NCBI GenBank assembly: GCA_021647465.1
Contig: JAKIUQ010000010.1
Location: 49,506 to 113,505 of the forward strand
Reading direction: 5' to 3'
DNA length: 64,000 bases
Source: Emcibacter sp.
GTDB lineage: Bacteria; Pseudomonadota; Alphaproteobacteria; Sphingomonadales; Emcibacteraceae
Shown here piece by piece: positions 1 through 8,793 of the stretch. The position numbers and the translations under genes were made by a program. The stretch's first letter is position 1. Each line of letters begins with the position of its first letter. The notes beneath the pieces were generated by a model. That model worked only from the letters and a program-made list of their open reading frames with translations. It was not told where the DNA came from and did not search any database.

Positions 1-1
1 G

Positions 2-319
2 AAAATAATGACGGAGTTTGGCCTTGCTGATTATTTTTCTGCCATCGTTGGCGGTGACAGCTTTGACTATCAAAAGCCTGATCCACGCCATTTAACATCA
101 ACGCTTGAGATTATGAGAGTTGAGGCCGAAGGTGCCGTTATGGTTGGCGACAGCGGAAATGATATCCTTGCGGCGCAAAGGGCCGGGATCCCCGTCATCG
201 GCGTATCTTTTGGCTATAGCAAAACACCGATCGCCGAGCTTAACCCGGACATAATCATCGATCATTATGATGATTTCTTAAATTCACTGGGGCGTTTATC
301 AGAATCTTTTCAGGTCTGA
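2..319 (+). CDS. gph: Phosphoglycolate phosphatase, HAD family (C-terminal part)
   Basis: Only the last ~105 residues lie in the window; the reading frame is open to the left edge, so the ATG at 8 is not a real start. HAD motif III (Lys in QKPDPRHL) and motif IV (VGDSGNDILAAQRAG) are present, followed by the GVSFGYS segment usual in Gph-type phosphatases. The enzyme hydrolyses 2-phosphoglycolate in the cytoplasm, salvaging the product of damaged DNA 3' ends. Its 3' end overlaps the convergent nucleotidyltransferase gene by 10 bp. Other HAD phosphatases of this subgroup cannot be excluded without the N-terminal half. Confidence 0.85.
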   Translation, partial: KIMTEFGLADYFSAIVGGDSFDYQKPDPRHLTSTLEIMRVEAEGAVMVGDSGNDILAAQRAGIPVIGVSFGYSKTPIAELNPDIIIDHYDDFLNSLGRLSESFQV

Positions 320-1431
320 CGGACAAAGAAACGACGAAAAAATTTCCGCGACAAATGCGATAAGAGCATCATGGGCGGCATCCGCAACCAGTGCGAGCGG
401 ATATAAAGGCCGTTGGTGGACAGGAAATCGGTCCATTTTGATCGCTTGACGTCATCAGAAACCCCAAAAGGAACCATAGTCCGGAGAATCATAAGATCCA
501 TAAGCTTTAGAACGATCCAGCCCGGTGCATTTTCTTTTGCCCGCGCCATCACATCATCCGGAATGGGTGTATTCAGAAAATATACGCAATAACGCAAGCA
601 ATAAAATACAGGTCTGCTGAGTTTCAATGCCTCTGCCCGATCCATAAAGTTTGTCCAGAAGGCGGGCTTTTCGCCGAACTCCCCCATCATGTCATGCTGC
701 TCCAGAAGATTACGCAAACTGGATTTCAAGGTGCCATCAACAAATTGATGAACGATGCTATGGAGCAGCATATCTTCATCACAAAGCGTATGAAATTGAC
801 CGTCCAAGGCCACCGATGAACTGATCATAAGGTCGATATTTGGGGAAAGCTTATTGGTTACTTGTAAAATTGTATGATGAACATCGACTTCCACCAGTCT
901 GCTCGGATGAACAAGAGGCGGCAATTCATGAGCCCACTCCCGATAATATTGTTGGTCATAATCATCCAATATTTGACTAGCGTAACCTGCCATAAACAAA
1001 TGATTTTCAACAATATCCAGATGTTTTTTCGCCACGAGAATATCTAAATCAACACTATCCCTGCCCTCGGCACATTTCAAGTTTCTGGCGATATAGGCCG
1101 CGCCCTTGACCAGAATGACTTTCTCCTTGAAATCATATAAAGCCCGCCGAACCCGGTTCATCTCCCACATGATCTTCCGCTGCCTTGACGCGGTATCTAT
1201 TTTGGCATTCGTGAGTATTTTCTGAACTTTATCCGGTAATTCTGGCCATAATCCCAGGGTTTCTGCATCATGGGCCAAACGGGCGCGTAGATTTAATATA
1301 TGAGCATCAAATAAAAGCTGATTCCAACCCGGCGTGTCAAGCTTCCCCATGAGCTGCGGTTTTCTTAAAACCTGCAATAATAAATTGTGATCCCCATCCA
1401 GTATTTTTTTAGGTCGAATTTCCTTGCTCAT
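310..1431 (-). CDS. Nucleotidyltransferase family protein (PF14907-like) of the HprK/PqqD cassette
   Basis: A 373-aa protein with a minimal nucleotidyltransferase signature: KGAAY at residues 109-113 followed by the metal-binding Asp pair in DSVDLDIL (D128, D130). This layout fits the PF14907 nucleotidyltransferase family, whose members occur beside HprK-like kinases in lasso-peptide clusters and in the so-called HPr-rel-A cassette; substrates are unknown. No signal peptide or membrane segment is seen. Its start overlaps the kinase stop by 4 bp, so translation is probably coupled. It is the last gene of the leftward cassette 3123-310 and shares 10 bp with the convergent gph 3' end. The fold is fairly sure; the chemistry is not known. 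Confidence 0.75.
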   Translation of the reverse strand: MSKEIRPKKILDGDHNLLLQVLRKPQLMGKLDTPGWNQLLFDAHILNLRARLAHDAETLGLWPELPDKVQKILTNAKIDTASRQRKIMWEMNRVRRALYDFKEKVILVKGAAYIARNLKCAEGRDSVDLDILVAKKHLDIVENHLFMAGYASQILDDYDQQYYREWAHELPPLVHPSRLVEVDVHHTILQVTNKLSPNIDLMISSSVALDGQFHTLCDEDMLLHSIVHQFVDGTLKSSLRNLLEQHDMMGEFGEKPAFWTNFMDRAEALKLSRPVFYCLRYCVYFLNTPIPDDVMARAKENAPGWIVLKLMDLMILRTMVPFGVSDDVKRSKWTDFLSTNGLYIRSHWLRMPPMMLLSHLSRKFFRRFFVRQT

Positions 1432-2342
1432 TCAACATTCTCGTCAATAATTTTATTCACAAGACGGATGGCCTCTTCCAAGCAAGAATAGGTGATTTCA
1501 AAAGACACGCATTCTTTGGCTATTTTGGCAAGGGCGCGAAACGCTGGCGCGCCAATATCCCCATAATTGGCAGAAGATCTCACCAATCTGAAAAATGCCA
1601 TTGTTTCGGTCAGTGGTATGATATCTGATTTTGCATTTGGGCTGTATATGGGATGAATAACAACGCGCGGCTTCACAGGTTCATGCATTTTCTCAAGGCT
1701 TGAAACTGGCGGACGCAGATAACAGATTGTGCCTTTCGGCGTCCCTTCATATTCGCGGCTGAAGGGTTCGTCACTACCAACCCAATCCTTCATCACAGCA
1801 ATAGAATCATTCTTCAAAGATACCGGGCGGGGATAAGGGTATAAATCCCCGGTTTGCGCATCCAGCATACCAAATTCATCGGAAAAAAACCGCCAGCCAT
1901 CATAGGCAAGTCCCGCAGACAGGGTGCTTTTACCGCTGCCGGAAATGGCTGGAATAATTACCCCGATACCATTTTTCTCCACAACACCAGAATGAAATAA
2001 AACATGAGTTTTACAGCCAAACGCCACTTGCCAGTTCATCCCCATCTCAACAGATAACAACCCCATGGACTGAGGAAGCGGCACAAAATCGTCATTCATC
2101 AATGTATTTATGCTCACTTGAGGGCGCAGATACCGCCGGTAGAGGTTTTTGGCATAGACATTTAAATAATAGTCGATAATTTGCGGCCCGTCATACAGGG
2201 GGTAATTTTTATATATATGTAAGAAATCATCCCGAACAGAGGGGAATTTTATGGATATGCGGGTCGTTATTGGCCCGACCCCCATAAGCAGTCCCGGGCC
2301 AGCCAACCGTCGCTCTATACTCAGCAGGTCATGAACCATCAA
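1428..2342 (-). CDS. HprK-related kinase A
   Basis: A 304-aa protein with a Walker A loop GSGKST at residues 135-140 and the downstream FSDEFGML segment typical of HPr kinase/phosphorylase folds, but with no HPr-type PTS partner nearby. It matches what I know as HprK-related kinase A, found in a three-gene set with a PqqD-like protein and a nucleotidyltransferase. Related HprK-like kinases phosphorylate lasso-peptide precursors (paeninodin type). It overlaps the PqqD gene by 4 bp upstream and the nucleotidyltransferase by 4 bp downstream. The substrate here is unknown; the small secreted protein encoded first in the cassette is an obvious candidate, but this is inference. Confidence 0.8.
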   Translation of the reverse strand: MMVHDLLSIERRLAGPGLLMGVGPITTRISIKFPSVRDDFLHIYKNYPLYDGPQIIDYYLNVYAKNLYRRYLRPQVSINTLMNDDFVPLPQSMGLLSVEMGMNWQVAFGCKTHVLFHSGVVEKNGIGVIIPAISGSGKSTLSAGLAYDGWRFFSDEFGMLDAQTGDLYPYPRPVSLKNDSIAVMKDWVGSDEPFSREYEGTPKGTICYLRPPVSSLEKMHEPVKPRVVIHPIYSPNAKSDIIPLTETMAFFRLVRSSANYGDIGAPAFRALAKIAKECVSFEITYSCLEEAIRLVNKIIDENVE

Positions 2343-2671
2343 ATATTCTCATTATGTAAATTGACCGGCTCTATTAAACCCATTTTATCAAATTCTGTAA
2401 CGGTTTGCAGTATTTGCTGTTTCAGGTCATCTTCAATGGGGCGTTCCAGAATCAATTCCAATGCTGCCAGAATTTCTGGTAAGTTACGGGGCTTATCCTC
2501 AATAATATCAAAAATCTCGCGGGCAAAATCATTCAAGGCCTGAGAATGCCCGGACCTTTTATCATAAATAATATGAGCATCATCCATATGCTCCCATAAA
2601 AAACCGGCTGCATTCGTTATCTTGAATACAGCCGTGCTTAATAAATTAAATGTACCATTTGCTTCGTGCAA
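2339..2671 (-). CDS. PqqD-like peptide-binding protein (HPr-rel-A type)
   Basis: A 110-aa protein with a TTG start. The core around residues 25-100 (WEHMDDAHIIYDKRSG, then an Asn-Asp-Phe-Ala helix and a C-terminal winged-helix region) matches PqqD/RRE folds, which bind leader peptides of modified precursors and present them to enzymes. The gene overlaps the kinase start by 4 bp and follows the small Tat-signal protein gene. No radical SAM enzyme, lasso cyclase or leader peptidase is adjacent, so the client is unclear. The TTG start is chosen because the only in-frame ATG (MDDAHI) would cut into the conserved Trp-containing strand; an ATT start just upstream is also possible. Confidence 0.7.
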   Translation of the reverse strand: MHEANGTFNLLSTAVFKITNAAGFLWEHMDDAHIIYDKRSGHSQALNDFAREIFDIIEDKPRNLPEILAALELILERPIEDDLKQQILQTVTEFDKMGLIEPVNLHNENI

Positions 2672-2727
2672 GATCCCAATACCCCTACCTGTATATGGTC
2701 ATAATGGTTTAAAAAACCGGGGCAATG

Positions 2728-3123
2728 CTAGTTCAAGCCAGCATTTGCATAAGATTGCAGGCAAGTAACGCCCGACAATTGCTCATTCTCAATATATTGC
2801 CAGTGGGTTTCAGGCCCAGGTACACCATTCACATTAAATCTACCCGTGAAATCAGTATTTTCCGGACTAAAATTCACCGTTGTGCCAGTTTGCTGATATG
2901 TCCCGCTCCCAATAGGAACTTCTTCATATAGCGGAATTTGAACATTCGTTTTCATATTATCAATACAGCGGCCCGCTGAATTAACCTGTGCAAAAGCAAC
3001 GCCGCCATGAAGCGTTATCGCCAATGGGGCAATGACGGCACCGGCTTTTAACAAGCTTCTGCGTTTAATGCGTTTTTCATCAGTTTTATTCATTTTCATA
3101 TCGTCTTTTTTCATATCGGTCAT
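2728..3123 (-). CDS. Small secreted protein with Tat-type signal, first gene of HprK/PqqD cassette
   Basis: A 131-aa protein. Residues ~20-46 form a twin-Arg signal (KRRSLLKAG, then a hydrophobic stretch ending at VAFAQ). The ~85-residue mature part has two Cys (in GRCID and VTCLQ), many Asn/Thr/Gly, and ends in ANAGLN. There is no PEP-CTERM tail or known domain; I do not recognise the family. It is the promoter-proximal gene of the cassette, 56 bp before the PqqD-like gene, and is preceded by a sigma-54 type promoter with the shared upstream element. It could be the client or precursor handled by PqqD, kinase and nucleotidyltransferase; that role is inferred from position only. Confidence 0.7.
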   Translation of the reverse strand: MTDMKKDDMKMNKTDEKRIKRRSLLKAGAVIAPLAITLHGGVAFAQVNSAGRCIDNMKTNVQIPLYEEVPIGSGTYQQTGTTVNFSPENTDFTGRFNVNGVPGPETHWQYIENEQLSGVTCLQSYANAGLN

Positions 3124-3243
3124 AACATCTGCCTGTCTGATAAAAATTATCTATACGTTTAAGTATAATGGGTAAATATAACGCCTATTCACAAGAAACA
3201 CCATATTTATTTATGGCATACCACTCTTAACAAATACTTATAT

Positions 3244-3257
3244 GCAATTAATAAGCC
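3244..3257 (-). promoter_or_regulatory. Sigma-54 type promoter for the Tat/PqqD/HprK cassette
   Basis: On the minus strand the sequence reads TGGCTTATTAATTGCAT, giving GG-N10-GC with the classical TGGC and TTGCA cores. It lies ~120 bp before the start of the small secreted protein. Bipartite element C lies upstream of it (3358-3311). Promoter class is inferred from the sequence match only. Confidence 0.65.
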
Positions 3258-3310
3258 ATTTTAATATTTCTTTGTTTTTCAACTACTTAAAAAAACAACC
3301 TTCTTAGAAC

Positions 3311-3358
3311 TGTAAAAAAACCTGACAGTTTTGACCATTTTGATACAGTTATTTTACA
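3311..3358 (-). promoter_or_regulatory. Bipartite upstream element, copy C (long spacer)
   Basis: Read on the minus strand: TGTAAAATA, 22-bp spacer, TGTCAGG, then TTTTTACA, 48 bp in all. It matches copies at 11047 and 40642, whose spacer is 11 bp, so this copy is longer by about one helical turn. It ends 53 bp before the -24 GG of the sigma-54 type promoter and probably binds an enhancer-binding protein. It lies in the 358-bp divergent gap before phoR, which otherwise shows only AT-rich sequence and a TGTTAC/GTGACA dyad near 3410. Confidence 0.55.
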
Positions 3359-3481
3359 CTTTTAGATTTCAGAATAAATAAAAAACAGCCGAGAAATATT
3401 ATTTTTTTGTTACATAAGTGACATTTCCGTCAACATATTTTACTTTAGGCTTTACCCGTTAAAGGATACATATAAATATTC

Positions 3482-4831
3482 ATGCCCCATAATGATGATG
3501 ACCAAATCAATTATACAAGATTAATAAAGCTTGTCATTATTTCAAGCCCGCTTTTTCTTTTTATAATTTATCTTTTCCAGATGGAAAAACTGACCCTGCA
3601 GGAACTGGTAATTTTCATCATAACACTCGCCCTGCCTATCATTATTATAATACGCTATTTCCTGGAAAAAATGGCCGCGCTTGATCGCCAGACCACCCTG
3701 CAAATTCATGACAGTAATATCAATAAAAATCGCCAGCTTCTTTTAATGAATATTATGGAGAAATTATCTGACCCGCTTTTAATTCTTGATTCACATAACC
3801 GTATTTTGATGGCCAACAAGTCCGCCCATATATTGTTAGGCGATCATATTTTAAAGCAGGAAATATCCGTTTTTATCCGGAATTCTGATTTGGAAAATAC
3901 GATGTTGCAAGCTCAACAAACCGGCGAGCCAAAAAGCTGTGAATTTAAATTTGGCCATCCACACGCAAAAGATTATCTGACGCGGGTTCATCTTTTTGAT
4001 CTGACCAATAATCAGGGTGAAAGCCCCGTTCGGGAGTCTGTTGCCGCTTTTTCTCATCAAAATCATTTTGGGAAAAAATATTTGTTTCTTGCCCTATATG
4101 ACATTTCCGCCATGAAACGCAGCGATAAAATGCGTGCTGATTTTGTCGCCAACGCCAGCCACGAACTCAGAACCCCCCTCGCCTCCATACTCGGTTTTAT
4201 AGAAACGCTTCAGGGGCCCGCACGAGATGATAAAGAAGCGCACGAACGCTTCTTGAAAATTATGCATAACGAAGCCACGCGCATGAACAGATTGACAGAG
4301 GGCTTGTTATCTTTATCGCGCATTGAACGGGACCAGCATATTCCGCCGTCAGACAATGTGAAGATTTGTCGTCTCATCGAGAATGTGAGCAATACTCTTG
4401 AGCCACAAGCCAAGGCCAAGGAAATGCGTATTGCCGCCCCGCAAACTGATGAAATCACTATAGAAGGCGATTATGACCAGCTTACTCAGCTTTTCCAGAA
4501 TATCATCGAGAATGCCATAAAATATGGCCGGGAGAAAACCGATATAGACATATCTATCACAGGAAATACCATGCCGCCCCCCTTAAAAACAAAAGAAGTC
4601 ATCATCACAATCGCCAATCAAGGCGATGGTATCCCGGCAGAACATCTGCCGCGCCTGATGGAGCGTTTTTATCGTGTCGATTCGGCCAGAGCCCGCAATG
4701 ACGGCGGCAGCGGACTGGGGCTTGCTATCGTCAAACACATCATTCAGCGCCACAGAGGGCGCATCTCATTTGCCAGTGAAATTAACGGCACGACGACTGT
4801 AACCTTTGCTTTGCCAGAGAAAAATTCTTAA
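3482..4831 (+). CDS. phoR: Phosphate regulon sensor histidine kinase PhoR
   Basis: A 449-aa membrane histidine kinase. Two hydrophobic segments (residues ~17-32 and ~41-59) form an N-terminal hairpin, followed by a PAS-like region (~90-215). The dimerisation box ASHELRTPLASILGF carries phospho-acceptor H227, and the ATPase domain has the N box (QNIIENAIKYG), G1 (GDGIP) and G2 (GSGLGLAIVKH). It senses phosphate supply through the Pst/PhoU complex and phosphorylates PhoB. It is the first gene of the order phoR-pstSCAB-phoU-phoB seen in many alphaproteobacteria. The start at MPHNDDD lacks a strong Shine-Dalgarno sequence at normal spacing, but no better start precedes the first membrane segment. 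Confidence 0.93.
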   Translation: MPHNDDDQINYTRLIKLVIISSPLFLFIIYLFQMEKLTLQELVIFIITLALPIIIIIRYFLEKMAALDRQTTLQIHDSNINKNRQLLLMNIMEKLSDPLLILDSHNRILMANKSAHILLGDHILKQEISVFIRNSDLENTMLQAQQTGEPKSCEFKFGHPHAKDYLTRVHLFDLTNNQGESPVRESVAAFSHQNHFGKKYLFLALYDISAMKRSDKMRADFVANASHELRTPLASILGFIETLQGPARDDKEAHERFLKIMHNEATRMNRLTEGLLSLSRIERDQHIPPSDNVKICRLIENVSNTLEPQAKAKEMRIAAPQTDEITIEGDYDQLTQLFQNIIENAIKYGREKTDIDISITGNTMPPPLKTKEVIITIANQGDGIPAEHLPRLMERFYRVDSARARNDGGSGLGLAIVKHIIQRHRGRISFASEINGTTTVTFALPEKNS

Positions 4832-4854
4832 CAATTAATCTCCTAATATATTCG

Positions 4855-4872
4855 TTGTCATAAAAGTTTAAC
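4855..4872 (+). promoter_or_regulatory. Possible Pho box before pstS
   Basis: TTGTCATAAAAGTTTAAC resembles the PhoB-binding consensus of two CTGTCAT-like repeats 11 bp apart: the first half matches well, the second poorly. It lies ~80 bp before the pstS start, in the phoR-pstS gap, where a PhoB-dependent promoter would be expected. Confidence 0.35.
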
Positions 4873-4953
4873 AAAATTGCCTCAAATAGATAATTGTCAA
4901 TTTTTATTATCCGGGTTGTAGAAAATATCCTGCACAACAAACGGAGAGAAACC

Positions 4954-5985
4954 ATGTTATCTAGAAAAATGACTATAATGTTATCCGCATTGTTCATGAC
5001 TGTTGCAACGCCCGCTGTTGCCCGTGATCAAATTCGTATCGTCGGATCATCCACCGTCTATCCATTTGCAACCACCGTTGCAGAAGAATTTGGCCGGCAA
5101 TCAAACTTCAAAACACCCGTTGTTGAAAGCACCGGTTCAGGCGGCGGATTAAAACTATTCTGCGAGGGCGTGGGCGTGAAATCACCCGATATTACCAATG
5201 CTTCCCGTAAAATAAAATCCTCTGAAATAGATCTTTGTGCCAAGAATGGAGTGACCGAAATTGTCGAGGTCAAAATCGGGTTTGACGGCATCGTTTTTGC
5301 ACATTCCAACAAAGTCGCCAATATGGACGTGAGTTTGCGCGATATCTGGCTGGCACTGGCGGCAGAAATTCCTGTGAATGGACAAATGGTGCCCAACCCG
5401 AATAAATATTGGCATGACGTGAATCCTGCGCTTCCCCATATTAAGATTGAGGTGCTTGGCCCCCCGCCCACATCCGGAACGCGCGATGCCTTTGTTGAAA
5501 TCGCCATGGAAGGCGGCTGCAAAACATTTCCCGAAATCAAGGCTATGAAAAAAACCGACAAAAAACGCTATAAAGCCATCTGTCACACAGTTCGAGAAGA
5601 CGGAACCTATGTAGAGGCCGGTGAGAATGACAATTTGATTGTTGGTAAATTGCAGGCAAACCCAAATGCTTTTGGTATCTTTGGCTATAGCTTCCTTGAT
5701 CAAAACAGCGACCGCATTCAGGGGAGCCTCGTGAACGGCATAGAGCCAACTTTTGAAAATATTTCGTCCGGCAGCTACCCCATATCCCGTTCACTTTATT
5801 TTTATGTTAAAAAAGCTCATGTTGGCAAAGTCCCCGGCATCAAAGAATATTTACAGGAATTTGTCAGCGACAATGCCATGGGGGATTATGGCTATCTGGC
5901 TGAAAAAGGCCTCATTCCTTTACCGCCTGAAGATTTAAGGAAAATGCGCGAAAATACCGCAAATCTTGTGCCTATGACCAAATAA
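4954..5985 (+). CDS. pstS: Phosphate-binding periplasmic protein PstS
   Basis: A 343-aa protein from the start at 4954, chosen because GGAGAG lies just upstream and it opens directly with a Sec signal peptide (MLSRKMTIMLSALFM, cleavage after AVA). The mature protein opens with IRIVGSSTVYPF and carries ESTGSGGG and SGTRDAF, the phosphate-contacting loops of PstS-like binding proteins. An ATG at 4894 in the same frame would add a non-signal extension. It delivers phosphate to the PstCAB ABC importer in the inner membrane. At 343 aa it has the usual PstS length and matches the phosphate-binding subclass found beside long PstC/PstA proteins. Confidence 0.93.
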   Translation: MLSRKMTIMLSALFMTVATPAVARDQIRIVGSSTVYPFATTVAEEFGRQSNFKTPVVESTGSGGGLKLFCEGVGVKSPDITNASRKIKSSEIDLCAKNGVTEIVEVKIGFDGIVFAHSNKVANMDVSLRDIWLALAAEIPVNGQMVPNPNKYWHDVNPALPHIKIEVLGPPPTSGTRDAFVEIAMEGGCKTFPEIKAMKKTDKKRYKAICHTVREDGTYVEAGENDNLIVGKLQANPNAFGIFGYSFLDQNSDRIQGSLVNGIEPTFENISSGSYPISRSLYFYVKKAHVGKVPGIKEYLQEFVSDNAMGDYGYLAEKGLIPLPPEDLRKMRENTANLVPMTK

Positions 5986-6047
5986 ACATATCACGCCCGA
6001 GTCGGCGTTAAGCTGGCTCAGGCCTTTTCCTGAAATGCGTAAAATAT

Positions 6048-7445
6048 ATGAATAATATTGCTTTAATCTTTGCTCTTATGCTGATTTCGTCGGCGGCATA
6101 TTTTATTGGCCGCCGCAAAGCATTGCAATCCGTACAAGGGGACGTGAGGCAGCTACATTCCCTGCCCGGCCATTATGGCTGGTTTTCGGCAATGACAAGC
6201 CTGCTTCCGGGAATGATCATCATTCTAACCTGGATTATATTTGGCCCTGTAATAATAGACAATATGACCCTTGCGAGCCTTGCCGGCCTTGAAGGCGGGG
6301 AAAAAATCCAGTCTTTGTCGGACTTTGATCGCGCAATCTATTTAAATGACATTCATAATCTTGCCATTGGCGATGCTATTTCCCGCCCTGCAACCGATAA
6401 CTTAACCTTTGCCGCGCAATATTATCTGCGGGCACAACAAGATATCTTCTGGATATTTTCTTTGTCCGCCGTTGCAATATCCGCGCTTACCGCCACCTTG
6501 GGCATTAGAAAAATTTCACCAACCATGCGGTCCCGCAACATACTGGAACGCCTTATCCTGTCATGCTTGGCGCTATGCTCTATATTAGCCATTCTGACAA
6601 CTGTCGGCATCGTATCTTCGCTTATATTTGAAACATTGCGGTTCCTCGACCATGTCTCTCTGGCGGATTTCTTACTCGGGTTGAAATGGAGTCCCCAGAC
6701 AGCCTTACGCGCCGATCAGGTGGGCAGTTCCGGGGCATTCGGGGTCATCCCCTTATTTGCCGGCACATTGCTCATCACCTGCATTGCCCTGATTTTTGCC
6801 GTGCCGGTAGGCCTGCTTTCAGCAATTTATATGACTGAATTTGCCAGCCGCGGCGCGCGGGCCGTCTTCAAGCCACTGCTTGAGCTGTTGGCGGGGATCC
6901 CGACCGTGGTTTATGGTTTTTTTGCGGCGTTGGTCGTCGCCCCTTTCATTCGCACATCGGGGGATTTTCTGGGCCTTGAGATTGCTTCTGAAAGCGCGCT
7001 GGCGGCCGGATTGGTCATGGGAATTATGATCATTCCGCTTATGTCGTCGCTTTCGGATGATGTCATATCCTCTGTCCCGCAAAGCTTGCGTGATGCCTCA
7101 TACGGGCTTGGGGCAACCAAGACGGAAACCATATTGAATGTGATCATTCCTTCTGCTTTGCCGGGGATTGTCAGCGCCTTTCTTCTGGCGGCCTCAAGAG
7201 CCATCGGGGAAACCATGATTGTTGTGATGGCTGCGGGCATGGCCGCTAACTTAACGGCAAACCCGCTTGAGGCTGTCACAACCGTCACGGTTCAAATTGT
7301 TGCGCTTTTGACGGGCGATCAGGAATTTGACAGCGCAAAAACATTATCGGCCTTCGCCCTTGGCCTCGCACTTTTTGTCATAACCTTAATTTTGAATTTT
7401 ATCGCGCTCAAAGTGGTTAGGAAATATCAGGAACAATATGACTGA
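6048..7445 (+). CDS. pstC: Phosphate ABC transporter permease PstC
   Basis: A 465-aa inner-membrane permease, longer than enteric PstC because of a ~200-residue N-terminal region with an extra hairpin (segments near residues 3-20, 45-70, 140-155 and 170-200) as in many alphaproteobacteria. The C-terminal half is a classic ABC permease core with the cytoplasmic loop DASYGLGATKTETILNVIIPSALPGI (EAA-type motif) and the membrane segment around SRAIGETMIVVMAAG. It pairs with PstA and PstB. Its 3' end overlaps pstA by 8 bp, so translation is likely coupled. It starts 62 bp after pstS. Confidence 0.92.
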   Translation: MNNIALIFALMLISSAAYFIGRRKALQSVQGDVRQLHSLPGHYGWFSAMTSLLPGMIIILTWIIFGPVIIDNMTLASLAGLEGGEKIQSLSDFDRAIYLNDIHNLAIGDAISRPATDNLTFAAQYYLRAQQDIFWIFSLSAVAISALTATLGIRKISPTMRSRNILERLILSCLALCSILAILTTVGIVSSLIFETLRFLDHVSLADFLLGLKWSPQTALRADQVGSSGAFGVIPLFAGTLLITCIALIFAVPVGLLSAIYMTEFASRGARAVFKPLLELLAGIPTVVYGFFAALVVAPFIRTSGDFLGLEIASESALAAGLVMGIMIIPLMSSLSDDVISSVPQSLRDASYGLGATKTETILNVIIPSALPGIVSAFLLAASRAIGETMIVVMAAGMAANLTANPLEAVTTVTVQIVALLTGDQEFDSAKTLSAFALGLALFVITLILNFIALKVVRKYQEQYD

Positions 7446-8754
7446 CAAAGACCTCACATCAGGATCACCATGGACGACGGATGCCATGCAAAAACGTCTT
7501 AAAAAGCGTTATAGAAAAGAAGCCATCTTCAAAGCCGTAGGTTTAAGCGGCTTATTGATCGGCCTCTGCGCCCTTGCCATACTCGTGATAAGTATTTTTA
7601 CCACGGGCCTAAGTGGATTTAAGGAAACCAGACTTACAATTGATGTTTATATGGATCCGGCAATCATTAAGGCAACCCCTGATCTGGATGAAGATGCCCG
7701 AACCGCGCATATGGCCAGGGTGAACCACCGCGCCCTTATCCGCAACAGCCTCAGGCTCGAATTTCCTGACGTAAAAAGCCGCCGCGATATTATGGCGTTA
7801 CAACGCCTGACCAGTAACGGTGCCCGCGATGAGGTTCGGCAGGGTTTAATTGACGACCCCACAATCATTGGTAAAACCATTCCGATGAATTTACGCGCTT
7901 CCAGCACGGTGGATATGTATATCAAGGGTCAAATATCACGGGATGTCGCGCAATCATCACGTAAAATTTCCGACAAACAGCTTGTCTGGTTAGATAAACT
8001 GAGCGCTGAAGGGCGCATTGTCAAAGGGATCAATTGGGAATTTCTCTCGTCCGGTGATTCTCGCGAACCGGAACTGGCCGGAATTTTAGGAGCCGCCGTT
8101 GGGTCCCTCCTGACATTGCTGGTAACCCTCGTCATCGCTTTTCCCATTGGTGTCGCCACAGCCATTTATCTGGAAGAGTTTGCCCCGCGAAACAAATGGA
8201 CAGATATGATCGAAATCAACATCAATAACCTGGCCGCTGTCCCGTCGATTATTTTTGGCTTGCTTGGGCTGGCCATTTTCCTGAATGTTTTTAATATGCC
8301 GCGCTCTGCGCCACTGGTCGGCGGGCTAACCTTGGCTTTGATGACATTGCCGACTATCATCATCACATCACGGGCGGCAATTCGGGCGGTTCCCCCCTCA
8401 ATCCGCGAAGCGGCCATTGGTATGGGGGCCTCCAGAATACAAACCCAGCTGCATCATGTTTTACCGCTCAGTATGCCCGGAATTTTAACCGGTACAATCA
8501 TTGGTATGGCGCAGGCCCTCGGTGAAACGGCGCCTTTGCTGATGATCGGCATGGTCGCCTTTATTGTTGATGTACCAGAAGGCATATTAGATGCCGCCAC
8601 AGCCCTGCCCGTGCAGATATTTCTTTGGGCCGATAGTGCCGAGCGCGGGTTTATGGAAAAAACTTCCGCCGCGATTATTGTCCTGCTATTCTTTTTAGTC
8701 CTCATGAACGGTCTTGCCATATGGATGAGACATAAATTTGAAAAACGCTGGTAA
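7438..8754 (+). CDS. pstA: Phosphate ABC transporter permease PstA
   Basis: A 438-aa permease with one N-terminal membrane segment (residues ~33-57), a ~150-residue soluble insert of the DUF3333 type, and then a five-helix permease core. The EAA-type loop is EAAIGMGASRIQTQLHHVLPLSMPGI, followed by AQALGETAPLLMIGM. With PstC it forms the phosphate channel of the Pst importer. The DUF3333-containing long form is usual in alphaproteobacteria. The start overlaps pstC by 8 bp, and pstB follows with its own strong ribosome binding site. Confidence 0.92.
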   Translation: MTDKDLTSGSPWTTDAMQKRLKKRYRKEAIFKAVGLSGLLIGLCALAILVISIFTTGLSGFKETRLTIDVYMDPAIIKATPDLDEDARTAHMARVNHRALIRNSLRLEFPDVKSRRDIMALQRLTSNGARDEVRQGLIDDPTIIGKTIPMNLRASSTVDMYIKGQISRDVAQSSRKISDKQLVWLDKLSAEGRIVKGINWEFLSSGDSREPELAGILGAAVGSLLTLLVTLVIAFPIGVATAIYLEEFAPRNKWTDMIEININNLAAVPSIIFGLLGLAIFLNVFNMPRSAPLVGGLTLALMTLPTIIITSRAAIRAVPPSIREAAIGMGASRIQTQLHHVLPLSMPGILTGTIIGMAQALGETAPLLMIGMVAFIVDVPEGILDAATALPVQIFLWADSAERGFMEKTSAAIIVLLFFLVLMNGLAIWMRHKFEKRW

Positions 8755-8793
8755 ATAAATATGAATATGGTGAATATCTTTAAGGAGGGCCCC

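Noticed and set aside
3409..3440. Pho box before phoR
   Set aside because: A TGTTAC/GTGACA dyad is present but does not fit the direct-repeat spacing of PhoB sites well enough.
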